Positions 34,501 through 42,759 are shown, counted from the stretch's first letter. The stretch is DNA of 64,000 nucleotides from CAIVAT01 sp037128705 (GCA_037128705.1 JBAXVX010000004.1:1-64000); one strand, 5' to 3'. Numbers and translations: made by a program. Notes: generated by a model not told the origin, from the sequence alone.

Positions 34501-37094
34501 TCTTCACTGGAGGGACTGGGAACTTTAATTCCGGCATAGGATTGATAAGGATAATATGGAATTGAAAACCTGTCAATACTGAAATCTCCCCCATCCTCAA
34601 ACACCATGGTTTCGAAACTCGCTTTAAGCGCCCCGGGAGCAATGTTGGTGACATGAATAGAAGGGGTTATCATTACACGCCCATTCGCATCCAGCCGTCC
34701 ATCAAAAACGGTTATGTTTTCAGCTGCAAAACCTGCAGTCGGATTATCAAAGGTATACCCGGGGAAATTTTTAAACGCCGTAACCGATTTTGAAAGGGTC
34801 AGCATTACTTTGGCTTTCAGGTTCCGAGCCGTGGAACCGGTAAGCCAGGTCGCCTCTAGCATGGCCGAAGGTACCCTGTTTTTAATGAGCCGGTCCGTCG
34901 TAAAGTCAAATTTGATCTTTAACCGGTTTGGCTTTATAGTTTCAACCTTGATGGTTTTCTGGAATTCAACACCCCCCACATTCACCTTTGCAATCCAGTT
35001 TCCGGTCGGTGCATCAGGGGAGGTGGCTGTATTGAAATTGTAAAACCCATTGACCGGGTTGTTCCTCACCATCCTGTTAATCAGCTGACCGGATGGATTA
35101 AACAGTGACATGCTGACCGGATGGCTGGAAGGTAACTGCTTCATTTTATCTTCAAGAATAAAAGTCAGGTAGATCGAATCGCCGGGTCTCCATACTCCCC
35201 TTTCCCCATAAATAAACCCCTTCAGTCCCTTATGAACATCATCGCCGCTGACATCGAACATGCTGAGCGAAAGTGCGTTCCCATCGGTAAGTTTCAGATA
35301 CCCGGTTTGATCACCCCTGTGCGCGACCACAATAAACGGTCTTTTCTTCAGGGAAACCATAGCCATCCCCTCCCCATCTGTGGAGGCTTTGCCCAAACTC
35401 TGCAGCTGGAAATTGAAAAACTCAACTGAAACACCCGATAACGGTTTTGAGGTGAGTAAATCTGTAACGAAAATATGCCAGTTCCCATCACTACCGGCTT
35501 TGGCAATCATTCCCAGGTCGGAAGCCAGAACATTCCTGCTCACCGATTTGTTGAAAAAATAGGATGGTTTGCACGGATTATCTCTTTCCTCCCAATCATA
35601 ATTCGCCCATCCCCCGTTGCTGTAATCATCATTGTCATAACTGCGGAAATAATCCCAATCCTTGTCATTCTCTGATTCAGGGTCTTCTGTAACAACCATA
35701 TCGGTGACGGCAGGTTCAATTGTATCCGCATCGGGGCACGGATAAGTTGAGTAGGCTTTTTTAAATCCAAGGATGACCGAATATATTGCACCTGGTTCAG
35801 CCTTCATGAGCGTTGAGAGATCTGCGGAGTAACGGTTCCAACGTCCGTATCCTGCAACCCCTGTAAGGGGAATGGTCTTCTTCAATACAACGCGGCCCAC
35901 CCTTGCCAGCTGGGAAGATCCGTTCAATTCATTGGCCTGGAGGAACTGGAGAATGTTGTTTTCGTAAATCCTGACAATCTTAATATCTACCGCTTTCAGA
36001 TTAACCGCCTCAAACGGCAGCAACATGCCATTGGTCGTAGGCATGATCACTCCGTCGCCGGTAAAACGGACATTTGGGCGGGGATTGTCAAGCAGAACCT
36101 CCTCAACCACCCTTTTCCCCAGGAGAACCTGGTTGATATTCCTGATGGATGGTTCAAGCGTTAACCTTACTTTTGAATCCGCCGTTTCGGGCAGGTAGAT
36201 CATGAGTAAATTATCCTCTATACTGTATCTCAGATTGTTGAAAGTCCCAACCCGGAATAGTCCGTCGAGGTTTTGTCCTGTTTTCAGCGGATCAGAAAAC
36301 TGGACCTGGAGGCACTGCTGAGCCTGAGGCATACTGCGGGCCGAAAGCACCTTAAAATCATTCAAGGCAGGTATCTGAACAGTGTTAGTTCCTTCTGCTT
36401 TCGAGTCGACCGGCGAACCGTTCCATGTGATCTCTACTTCAGATGCAGTACCTCCCCGTAAAATGGAATCCACCTGGAAGTAATGGGTTCGCTTCTTTTG
36501 ATCGTGTGCCCATCCAACAGGTAGCTCATGTCCCTGCTGCCGGGCATGCAGCACTTTCTCTATTTGCTGATCATCGGTTACATCCGATGTTTCAAGTGTT
36601 CCGGTAAGGTATTCCTTTGACAGATCTCCATTGGAATAGGCCTTATGGTTTGCAACTTCCACCGAAATTTCCTGCGACATTGTCCGGAACTGGAAAACCA
36701 GGTTTTTCAGAGAATCAGGAACCGAAATAATATGCGACAGCGCAAACTGGACTGTATAAACCTGGTCCTGCGGCAATGGTTCATCGGGCTGAAATTCAAT
36801 GGTCCTGCTGTCGCTCCAGTAACTCTTGCCCTTGATGTCGGGTTTAAAACTAAAATAGTTCTCCGACAGGGGCATATTAAACGAAACGCTATCGGTGAAA
36901 TCCTGGGTTAACCTGACCTTGATCACATTTTGGGTGGAAACGGTCCCCGAAGTGAAACCCTGGACATATTCGCGAAAAGCAGGATTTACCCTGACAGATT
37001 CTTGCCTGCTATTCCCTCTGATGATAAAAACAAGCAGGACTGCAAGTATTATCACGACGAATGCAATGACTAGGTAGAGATAGCTTTTTTTCAT
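31521..37094 (-). CDS. Bacterial alpha-2-macroglobulin, membrane-anchored
   Basis: A 1857-residue protease-trapping protein of the periplasm. It starts with an uncleaved hydrophobic anchor (about residues 6-26) rather than a lipobox. Several macroglobulin beta-sandwich domains are followed by the MG10/thioester region, where the thioester motif is intact: Cys1405-Val-Glu-Gln in YPYGCVEQTISAV. An alpha/alpha toroid typical of TED domains follows (LKSFQLSNGGLAGWPG). Such proteins are thought to inactivate proteases that breach the outer membrane while PBP1C repairs the wall. The downstream pbpC gene fits this. The 75-bp upstream gap has only an imperfect -7 element (AATTTTTG on the minus strand). 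Confidence 0.95.
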   Translation of the reverse strand: MKKSYLYLVIAFVVIILAVLLVFIIRGNSRQESVRVNPAFREYVQGFTSGTVSTQNVIKVRLTQDFTDSVSFNMPLSENYFSFKPDIKGKSYWSDSRTIEFQPDEPLPQDQVYTVQFALSHIISVPDSLKNLVFQFRTMSQEISVEVANHKAYSNGDLSKEYLTGTLETSDVTDDQQIEKVLHARQQGHELPVGWAHDQKKRTHYFQVDSILRGGTASEVEITWNGSPVDSKAEGTNTVQIPALNDFKVLSARSMPQAQQCLQVQFSDPLKTGQNLDGLFRVGTFNNLRYSIEDNLLMIYLPETADSKVRLTLEPSIRNINQVLLGKRVVEEVLLDNPRPNVRFTGDGVIMPTTNGMLLPFEAVNLKAVDIKIVRIYENNILQFLQANELNGSSQLARVGRVVLKKTIPLTGVAGYGRWNRYSADLSTLMKAEPGAIYSVILGFKKAYSTYPCPDADTIEPAVTDMVVTEDPESENDKDWDYFRSYDNDDYSNGGWANYDWEERDNPCKPSYFFNKSVSRNVLASDLGMIAKAGSDGNWHIFVTDLLTSKPLSGVSVEFFNFQLQSLGKASTDGEGMAMVSLKKRPFIVVAHRGDQTGYLKLTDGNALSLSMFDVSGDDVHKGLKGFIYGERGVWRPGDSIYLTFILEDKMKQLPSSHPVSMSLFNPSGQLINRMVRNNPVNGFYNFNTATSPDAPTGNWIAKVNVGGVEFQKTIKVETIKPNRLKIKFDFTTDRLIKNRVPSAMLEATWLTGSTARNLKAKVMLTLSKSVTAFKNFPGYTFDNPTAGFAAENITVFDGRLDANGRVMITPSIHVTNIAPGALKASFETMVFEDGGDFSIDRFSIPYYPYQSYAGIKVPSPSSEDKVLYTDKSYEVGLLNVDPNGVLIPSNRLKVEVFKLEWRWWWDDSEAGSADFISTAYIKPCDSATVKTVNGKATFPFQVDYNNWGRYLIKVTDRTSGHAAGKVVYVDWPGYFRMPGGEKQAAAMLTLTTDKKQYNVGEQVKLTLPASPDGRALVTIETGSNVLKSFWVPTSKGTTDITFEATAEMAPNCYAFVTLIQPHAQVKNDLPIRLYGVIPVPVENTNTHLKPVIGMRNELEPGKEVSIRVNEVNGKPMTYTLAVVDDGLLDLTRFKTPDPWNVFYAREALGVKTWDLFDQVMGAFSGELQRILSIGGDEDAINKGGLKANRFKPMVRFFGPFELKRGQSKTHSFIMPEYVGSVRVMVVAGQDGAYGKEEKTVRVKKPLMVLGTLPRVVGPGESVTLPVSVFAMDQSIRNVTVAVTTNEFFTLEGGSTKQLSFTGTGDQVANFELKVTENVGTGKVTMVATCGNHKAESTIEIGVRNPNPRVTNVLEKAILQGKTWTTDFRAPGMPGTNRGTLEISNVFPMNLENRLAYLIHYPYGCVEQTISAVFPQLYLGDVLDLSEASKKETEQNIRAAIRRLKSFQLSNGGLAGWPGAQYADDWGTTYAGHFLLEAEKKGFALPVNLLSSWKEFQRQKAVSWSYNASWFNDDLMQAYRLYTLALANAPELGAMNQMLEKSDLSVSARWRLAAAYDLAGKKEVALQLLSSAATAIQPYREQSNSYGSDLRDKAMIAEALCLMNMKTKAAPLVKEISAALCTDAWYSTQSTAFALLAITRFSGNSSGNGIQAAIRMNGGDREVLDSKKPLLTRNVEVEPGKKEILQVENSGKSILYARLILTGIPAKGDSTVSANGLKISVVYKSMKGETIRPDKLEQGTSFMAEVTVTNPGLRGNYQQLALSQIFPSGWEIINARSSDMAQAATANSAFVYQDVRDDRVYTFFDLNAAQKKSFRVMLMAAYKGKFYLPTTSCEAMYDNTINARVPGHWVEVVSASR

Positions 37095-37169
37095 AACCGT
37101 ACTATTTTAAAAAGTAAAAGATGTAAATCATGATGCAAAAATTTCCTTTTGTTAATCAGTCACCCTTTT

Positions 37170-38369
37170 TCATTTCACCTGAATTCCCATCCAGGTATAT
37201 TTCCTGAACAGGGATGCACGCGAGTTCTTTGGGGTTGCAAAGTAATTTCTGAGAAAGGCCTTATGATCTTCGACCTTTTTCTGGATATCCTGTAAAGAAG
37301 ATAACAGGGCTTCGATATTTTTATTCAGGGTTTCCTCCGGTGGATTTATTTCTGAAAGGATTTTGTGACTTACGGCCAGTTGAAAGTCACAGGTGTCGAG
37401 CATTTGTTTTATTTCTTTATCCGGCCGAAGCGGGTTGAATTGCCTGTTCCAATAGTTGATATATCTGTTAAAGAGCGAGGTTCCTGTATTATAATGATTA
37501 ACGGCCAGGTTAAACTGGTTTACCAGTTCATTTTGTATCTCATTTTGCCTGTTTATCCTGCCAATCTCGAGGCAATTTTTTAAATATTGTTCATATGCCA
37601 TTATAGAGTTATTCACCACCCCATTTCCTTCAATCCTCCGCAGGGCAGCAGCCTGTTTTTCATAGGTCGACAATTGTTTGTAAACACCAATGCTATCAGG
37701 GTAATAAAAGTAATTTCCAATCGCTTTTGCAGGGAAATTACTTTGCGCAAATTTTTCCGGAGAAAAGGGATAATAAAGACATTGCCAGATTGGGTCGAAT
37801 GGCATGTGGCTTTTTATAAAAACAGCCGGTTTAACCAAGAAATATTCATTTGTGAATTTTTGTATGAATTTTCCATTGGTAACCACTCCGCTGCCCCAGG
37901 TTGGGTCAAAAAAATACCAGGTGGTGTCGATACGGGCCACAACCCAGGCATGGTTGATATAAACCACACTCCCATTTTGTCGGGTATATCCCTGAATAAC
38001 ATAATTTTCAATCCCGGCGGCATCACATAAGGCATGAAAAACTTCGGAATAGCCCTGGCAAACAGCCCTTCTTTTTTTCAGGGTCTCCGAGATGATCGTC
38101 GCGGGATTATCTGAAGAACTGAAATTAAACTTGTTTTCAGTATCATATTCAATTTTATTGGCTGTCCAGAAATAAAAAGCCCTGATCAACTCCTTCTCGG
38201 AGGCCAGGTATTCAAGGAAATAGTCAGAAAGGCTATTGATGGAGGATTCAACAGAATCGGGAGACGAGGCTGCTATAATATCTGCATTTGCATACTCCTG
38301 TCTGGTTTGAGGAAATGCACTGAAATGCAGGAAAAAGAAAAAAAAGAAAAAAAAAGCGCCTCTATTCAT
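37170..38369 (-). CDS. Secreted transglutaminase-like (CYK3/TGc) protein
   Basis: A 399-residue exported protein. The signal peptide contains eight consecutive phenylalanines, encoded by runs of nine and eight T on the coding strand. A transglutaminase-like core has a plausible triad: Cys104 (AVCQGYSEVF), His140 (INHAWV) and Asp155 (FFDPTWGSG). The C-terminal half is helical and unrecognised. Members of this fold act as proteases or amide transferases, and the substrate is unknown. The start codon sits in the right arm of an 11-bp inverted repeat (38367-38424). The alpha-2-macroglobulin gene follows 75 bp downstream on the same strand. Confidence 0.85.
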   Translation of the reverse strand: MNRGAFFFFFFFFLHFSAFPQTRQEYANADIIAASSPDSVESSINSLSDYFLEYLASEKELIRAFYFWTANKIEYDTENKFNFSSSDNPATIISETLKKRRAVCQGYSEVFHALCDAAGIENYVIQGYTRQNGSVVYINHAWVVARIDTTWYFFDPTWGSGVVTNGKFIQKFTNEYFLVKPAVFIKSHMPFDPIWQCLYYPFSPEKFAQSNFPAKAIGNYFYYPDSIGVYKQLSTYEKQAAALRRIEGNGVVNNSIMAYEQYLKNCLEIGRINRQNEIQNELVNQFNLAVNHYNTGTSLFNRYINYWNRQFNPLRPDKEIKQMLDTCDFQLAVSHKILSEINPPEETLNKNIEALLSSLQDIQKKVEDHKAFLRNYFATPKNSRASLFRKYTWMGIQVK

Positions 38370-38424
38370 AAGTGCCCGGGCTATCCATAAACAATATTAT
38401 GAAAAAAAACGAAGGGCACTTATG
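38367..38424 (-). repeat. 11-bp inverted repeat enclosing a start codon
   Basis: CATAAGTGCCC (38367-38377, plus strand) and its exact complement GGGCACTTATG (38414-38424) are separated by 36 bp. On the minus strand the second arm ends in the ATG of the transglutaminase gene, so an RNA hairpin would bury the start codon. The loop holds an imperfect -7 box (TAATATTG on the minus strand). It could be a translational switch, an operator pair, or a structure between the RRM gene and this one. Confidence 0.6.
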
Positions 38425-38450
38425 AAATCAGCGCAGGAAAAGCAAAACGG

Positions 38451-38864
38451 TTAAAATCTTTTTTTAAATCCACCACGTGATTTATCGCCATATCCGCCTC
38501 CGCCGCGTGAGTCACTATGGCCGCCACCACCGCGTGAATCACTATGGCCGCTACCACCGCGTGAATCGCTATGGCCGCTACCACCGCGTGAATCGCTGAA
38601 ACTACCTGGTTTGCGATCAGTTTTCGGACGTGCTACCGAAACGGTCATCACTTTACCGTCGAATTCGGCATTGTTTAATTCTTCGATGGCTTTATCGGCC
38701 TCTTCATCGTTGGTCATTTCCACGAAGCCAAACCCACGCGATCTTCCTGAAAAATTGTCTTTAATAACTTTAGCTGAATTAACGGCTCCATAGTCAGCAA
38801 ACGCCTGTTTCAGATCTTCATCGTTGATCCTGAAACTCAAATTTGATACAAAAATGTTTTTCAT
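38451..38864 (-). CDS. RNA recognition motif protein with Gly/Arg-rich tail
   Basis: A 137-residue single-RRM RNA-binding protein. RNP2 is IFVSNL (4-9) and RNP1 is RGFGFVEM (43-50). The tail (90-137) contains four 9-residue repeats of the form SDSRGGSGH or SDSRGGGGH and ends GGFKKRF. This RGG-like tail resembles those of eukaryotic and cyanobacterial/Bacteroidota RRM proteins that bind RNA non-specifically and respond to cold or stress. It probably acts as an RNA chaperone. The likely promoter at 39008-39015 gives a leader of about 135 nt, unusually long for this window. Confidence 0.92.
   Translation of the reverse strand: MKNIFVSNLSFRINDEDLKQAFADYGAVNSAKVIKDNFSGRSRGFGFVEMTNDEEADKAIEELNNAEFDGKVMTVSVARPKTDRKPGSFSDSRGGSGHSDSRGGSGHSDSRGGGGHSDSRGGGGYGDKSRGGFKKRF
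38490..38597 (-). repeat. Four in-frame 27-bp repeats in the RRM gene
   Basis: Four consecutive 27-bp units encode the 9-residue SDSRGG-type repeats of the RRM protein tail. The units are nearly identical at DNA level, so unequal crossing-over could change their number without breaking the frame. Confidence 0.85.
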
Positions 38865-39015
38865 GTACTGTTTTTGTGAATGAATACTAAATGATTGGTG
38901 ATTTTAAGATTCAATCACGAGAAGGAACCGGCGGCGATACAACTTCGAGGAGATGATAACGACTGAATGGCTTGCCTTGTGGATTTATGAATACTCAAAA
39001 GCCGCTGCAAAGATA
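38865..39015 (-). promoter_or_regulatory. Promoter and long leader of the RRM gene
   Basis: The minus strand reads TATCTTTG at 39015-39008, a perfect TAnnTTTG. Transcription from it would give about 135 nt of untranslated leader before the ATG at 38864. I see no open frame or known riboswitch in the leader. Long leaders are common for cold-shock-type RNA-binding genes, so a structured, temperature-sensitive leader is possible but unproven. Confidence 0.5.
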
Positions 39016-39095
39016 ATCATTTAAAATGAGCAATTTCAGAATATTATGAAAATATCATGGTTTTGAATTCCTGGCGGGTGTTTTAAGGAATCATC

Positions 39096-39127
39096 TTTGC
39101 AGATTGCAAAAAAAATCATGATCTTTG
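39096..39127 (+). promoter_or_regulatory. Putative promoter of the lipoprotein/PepSY pair
   Basis: TTTG (39096-39099), a 20-bp spacer and GATCTTTG (39120-39127) resemble -33 and -7 elements with one mismatch in the latter. It lies 23 nt before the lipoprotein ATG. Confidence 0.5.
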
Positions 39128-39150
39128 CCCCATAAACCAATCAAAATCCT

Positions 39151-39705
39151 ATGAGAAAGATTCTTTTCCCAGTGTTGTTCATTCTCCTGTTCGCTCTTGC
39201 TTCATGCAACAATGCAACCAAAGATAAAGCCGACGCAGCCAAGAATGACACGACCCGCCTGACGGTGCTTACTTTTGAAAAACAGGCAGACAGCTGCATC
39301 GACAAACCTGTCATCATTGAAGGTACCGTTCTTCACCTTTGCAAGCATGGTGGAAAAAGAATGTTCCTGGTTGATGGAACCGACAGCATCCGGATTGAAG
39401 TAACGACAGGTCCCTCCATTGCCAAATTTGATGATGCGCTTGTTGGAAGCCGGGTTCGTGTTTGGGGTACCCTCAGGGAGGAAAGGATCGATGCAAAATA
39501 TCTCAATGAATGGGAGGCTGAAGTAAAAAAACCTGAAGCAAATCATAACGTTGGTGTCCATACAGGCGCAAAAGGCCACGAAGACCAGGGGGCAAAGGAA
39601 AAACTTGAACAGATCAGCGCCCTGCGTGATGATCTGAAAAATAGCGGGAAAGACCACCTGTCAAACTTTTCCATTGAAGCCGCCAAATTCACTGAACTGA
39701 AATAG
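39151..39705 (+). CDS. OB-fold-like lipoprotein
   Basis: A 184-residue lipoprotein (lipobox LASC, cysteine 19). The centre (about 40-130) looks like a small OB-fold beta-barrel of the tRNA_anti/DUF4920 kind (VIIEGTVLHLCKHGGKRM, GSRVRVWGTLREER), with a single cysteine and nearby histidines that could bind metal or heme. A helical charged tail follows. The family assignment is tentative. Its stop is 2 nt before the PepSY-type membrane protein gene, so the two probably work together at the envelope. Confidence 0.75.
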   Translation: MRKILFPVLFILLFALASCNNATKDKADAAKNDTTRLTVLTFEKQADSCIDKPVIIEGTVLHLCKHGGKRMFLVDGTDSIRIEVTTGPSIAKFDDALVGSRVRVWGTLREERIDAKYLNEWEAEVKKPEANHNVGVHTGAKGHEDQGAKEKLEQISALRDDLKNSGKDHLSNFSIEAAKFTELK

Positions 39706-39707
39706 GG

Positions 39708-40274
39708 ATGCAGATTAAGACACTCCGCCGGTGGAACAATGTACTTCATCGCGACATTGGATATTTATGCGTTGGAATGACCCTGATCTATGCCATTTCC
39801 GGCATTGTGCTCAACCATTTTAAATCCGGCGATTTTCAACATCCCGATTATGGGAAGTCCTACACCGAACTTAAGGTATCGCTTCCAAAAGATGGCAATG
39901 TAAATAAAACCTACATCAACGGCATCCTTGACCAGGTTGGTGAGAAAGATCATTATAAGAGCCACATCACAGGAGAGGGATATGTTCAGATTTTTTTGAC
40001 CAAAGGATTTGTCTACGTTGACCTGACTACCGGAGAGGCGGAGATGGAGCGGAAAACAACACGATACGTCATAAAAGAGATGAACCTCCTGCATTACAAT
40101 AATCTGAAAAAATTATATACCTGGTTTTCTGATCTATACGCGGTCGGCCTGATTGTTTTGGCCATCACCGGCCTGTTTGTTTTGCGGGGAAAAAACGGCA
40201 TTGTCGGGCGTGGTGCCTGGCTCACCGCCATCGGGATTTTGCTTCCTGCGTTGTTCCTCCTTTTTTATATGTGA
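39708..40274 (+). CDS. PepSY-associated transmembrane protein
   Basis: A 188-residue membrane protein. One N-terminal helix (about 15-35, YAISGIVLNHF) precedes a periplasmic PepSY-like domain of about 100 residues, and two more helices (about 143-160 and 170-187) follow. Bacteroidota proteins of this layout are often linked to iron or heme handling at the inner membrane. Histidines occur near the helix ends (VLHRDIGY, LNHF, LLHYNN). It is cotranscribed with the preceding lipoprotein gene. Confidence 0.82.
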   Translation: MQIKTLRRWNNVLHRDIGYLCVGMTLIYAISGIVLNHFKSGDFQHPDYGKSYTELKVSLPKDGNVNKTYINGILDQVGEKDHYKSHITGEGYVQIFLTKGFVYVDLTTGEAEMERKTTRYVIKEMNLLHYNNLKKLYTWFSDLYAVGLIVLAITGLFVLRGKNGIVGRGAWLTAIGILLPALFLLFYM

Positions 40275-40338
40275 TTGATTCCTGAATAATCCATCCGGGT
40301 AAAACAACACTGTCTTCAGCAGTAAAAACATTCTGATC

Positions 40339-42675
40339 ATGAACTTTCTTCCCCTTACCCTCCTTGGGATGATCCTGTTGGGGTCGGCATCCGCCCAGAA
40401 TCCGGAGCAGGTTAAACCACTTTCCGGGTATGTCAATCCCTTCATCGGCACTCAGGAAATGGGGCATACCTTCCCCGGGGCCAGTGTCCCCTTTGGATTT
40501 GTCCAGCTGAGCCCCGATACAGATACCATCCCTTATGAAAAGGATGGCAAATACAACCCTGATGTGTATCGTTACTGTGCCGGATACCAGTATCTCGACA
40601 AAACCATTGTCGGCTTCAGCCATACCCATTTCAATGGCACCGGTCATTCTGATCTGGGTGATTTTCTTATCATGCCTGCCACAGGCAAACTTCAGTTAAA
40701 TCCAGGTTCGGCCGATCATCCCGAGACCGGTTACCGTTCGCGGTTCCGTAAAGAGACTGAGAAGGCTTCTCCGGGTTATTACCGGGTACATTTGGATGAT
40801 CCGGATGTGGAGGCGGAACTTACCGCCACAACCCGCGCCGGTTTTCACCAGTACACCTTTCCTGAGAGCGACAGCGCATACATCATCCTGGATATGATGC
40901 ATGGCATTTATAACTACGATGGCAAGGTTTTATGGGCCTATGTCAGGGCTCACAATGACACACTGATCACCGGGTACCGGATTACCCGCGGATGGGGCAG
41001 GAGCCGCTATGTTTATTTTGCCCTGAGCTTTTCAAAGCCATTTAAAAGCTATGGATTCCATAACCAGGAACAACCCGTCTACAAGGGGTTCTGGAGAAAA
41101 TTCAACCAGCAGGAAAACTTTCCTGAGATGGCCGGGAAAAAAATCCGTGCCCATTTCGACTTCACAACCAAATCGGGGGAAAAGATAAAAGTTAAGATCG
41201 GGCTCTCTTCCGTAAGCATGGAGGGGGCCCTGAAAAATCTTCAGGCTGAGATCCCCGGCTGGGATTTCGAAAAAACAAGGACCGATGCGCGCAACAGCTG
41301 GGAAAAAGAGCTCAGCCGGATCAGGATCGGGGGCCCGGAGGAACGAAAAATAAATTTCTACACTGCTTTTTATCATGCGCTGTTATCGCCTGTGGTATAC
41401 AATGACGTTGACAGCCTTTACCGTGGAATCGATCAGAATATCCACAAGGCCGCAGGGTTTACCAATTACACCATTTTTTCACTCTGGGACACCTACCGCG
41501 CTGAGCATCCCCTGCTTACCCTGCTCTATCCAAAACGCACATCCGACATCGTCAATTCAATGCTGGCACACTTCGATCAAAGTCCGGAACGGATGCTGCC
41601 GGTTTGGTCGCATCATGGAAATGAAAACTGGTGTATGATCGGATATCACGCAGTGCCTGTTATTGCTGATGCCTATGTGAAGGGGATCCGCGGGTTTGAT
41701 GCCGGAAAGGCTTTGCACGCCTGTGTGACCACCGCAACAAACCAGTACTACGATGGAATCAGGGATTATATGAAATATGGTTTTGTTCCCGATGATAAAA
41801 TGGGCAATTCTGCATCCATTACCCTTGAATATGCCTTCGATGATTATACGATTGCCCAATTCGCCCGCGCCATGATCAAAGCCAAGGAGCCAACTGACCA
41901 GGAAAAACAGTATGCCGAAGATCAATTACAACCCTTTACAGACCGCTCACTGAATTACAGGAACCTGTTTGATCACTCCTCCGGATTTATCCGGGCAAGA
42001 AAATCGGATGGAACATGGAAATCACCTTTTGATCCGCTCAGTACGAACGGGCAGGGTTTCATCGAGGGGAATTCATGGAACTATTCCCTCTTTGTTCCGC
42101 ATGATGTGCTTTATTATATCGGTATGATGGGTGGCGAAAAACCCTTTGTCCGCCGCCTCGACTCGCTTTTCACCATGCATCTGGAGGATAAATATTTCGC
42201 AGAAACAGAGGATGTTACGCGCGTTGGGCTCATCGGAAATTATGTTCACGGTAATGAACCCAGCCATCATGTGGCGTACCTGTACGACTGGACATCGCAA
42301 CCCTGGAAAACACAGGAACGTGTGAATCTGATCGTGAATACCATGTATCACAATAAACCCGATGGCCTCTGCGGGAATGACGATTGCGGGCAGATGAGTG
42401 CCTGGTATATCTTCAGCGTACTTGGATTTTATCCTGTTTGCCCGGGCACCACCCAATATGCCATTGGCAGTCCTGGTGTCCCTTTCGCAACCATTACCCT
42501 GCCCGATGAGAAATCTCTCACCATCAGGGCCATTGATCTGAATGACCGCAACATTTACATTCAGTCGGTAACCCTCAACGGTAAACCCATCGACGAACCT
42601 TTTATTGATCATGCCGACCTGATTGCAGGAGGAGAACTGATCTTCAGAATGGGTTCAAAACCGAAGGTTAAGTAA
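40339..42675 (+). CDS. GH92 family alpha-mannosidase
   Basis: A 778-residue secreted or periplasmic glycoside hydrolase of family 92, calcium-dependent inverting exo-alpha-mannosidases. The signal peptide is about residues 1-20 (LGSASAQ). The typical start YVNPFIGTQEMGHTFPGAS and the conserved catalytic-site stretches GQGFIEGNSWNYSLF, GNEPSHHVAYLYDW and GNDDCGQMSAWYIFS are all present, so the enzyme should be active. Likely substrates are mannose residues of N-glycans or yeast mannan. It stands alone here without a SusCD pair. Confidence 0.95.
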   Translation: MNFLPLTLLGMILLGSASAQNPEQVKPLSGYVNPFIGTQEMGHTFPGASVPFGFVQLSPDTDTIPYEKDGKYNPDVYRYCAGYQYLDKTIVGFSHTHFNGTGHSDLGDFLIMPATGKLQLNPGSADHPETGYRSRFRKETEKASPGYYRVHLDDPDVEAELTATTRAGFHQYTFPESDSAYIILDMMHGIYNYDGKVLWAYVRAHNDTLITGYRITRGWGRSRYVYFALSFSKPFKSYGFHNQEQPVYKGFWRKFNQQENFPEMAGKKIRAHFDFTTKSGEKIKVKIGLSSVSMEGALKNLQAEIPGWDFEKTRTDARNSWEKELSRIRIGGPEERKINFYTAFYHALLSPVVYNDVDSLYRGIDQNIHKAAGFTNYTIFSLWDTYRAEHPLLTLLYPKRTSDIVNSMLAHFDQSPERMLPVWSHHGNENWCMIGYHAVPVIADAYVKGIRGFDAGKALHACVTTATNQYYDGIRDYMKYGFVPDDKMGNSASITLEYAFDDYTIAQFARAMIKAKEPTDQEKQYAEDQLQPFTDRSLNYRNLFDHSSGFIRARKSDGTWKSPFDPLSTNGQGFIEGNSWNYSLFVPHDVLYYIGMMGGEKPFVRRLDSLFTMHLEDKYFAETEDVTRVGLIGNYVHGNEPSHHVAYLYDWTSQPWKTQERVNLIVNTMYHNKPDGLCGNDDCGQMSAWYIFSVLGFYPVCPGTTQYAIGSPGVPFATITLPDEKSLTIRAIDLNDRNIYIQSVTLNGKPIDEPFIDHADLIAGGELIFRMGSKPKVK

Positions 42676-42713
42676 GGTCAATAAAGACTTTTTCAGGGAA
42701 GGATAATTAACCG

Positions 42714-42721
42714 TAACTTTG
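42714..42721 (+). promoter_or_regulatory. Promoter -7 element of the subtilase gene
   Basis: TAACTTTG matches TAnnTTTG, 73 nt before the ATG at 42794. No clear -33 TTG. It is immediately followed by the inverted repeat at 42721-42759. Confidence 0.6.
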
Positions 42722-42759
42722 CAGAAATAAACGATGCAATATCGTATTTATTCTTCTGC
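42721..42759 (+). promoter_or_regulatory. Inverted repeat at the 5' end of the subtilase leader
   Basis: GCAGAA, ATAAA and CGAT on the left pair with ATCG, TTTAT and TTCTGC on the right, with two 2-nt bulges and a 5-nt loop. The inner 10 bp would be in the transcript from its first bases. It could be a 5' stabilising hairpin or an operator. Confidence 0.45.

Noticed and set aside
38490..38597. 27-bp repeats considered as a CRISPR-like array
   Set aside because: They are contiguous, in frame and encode the RGG-like tail of an RRM protein; there are no spacers.
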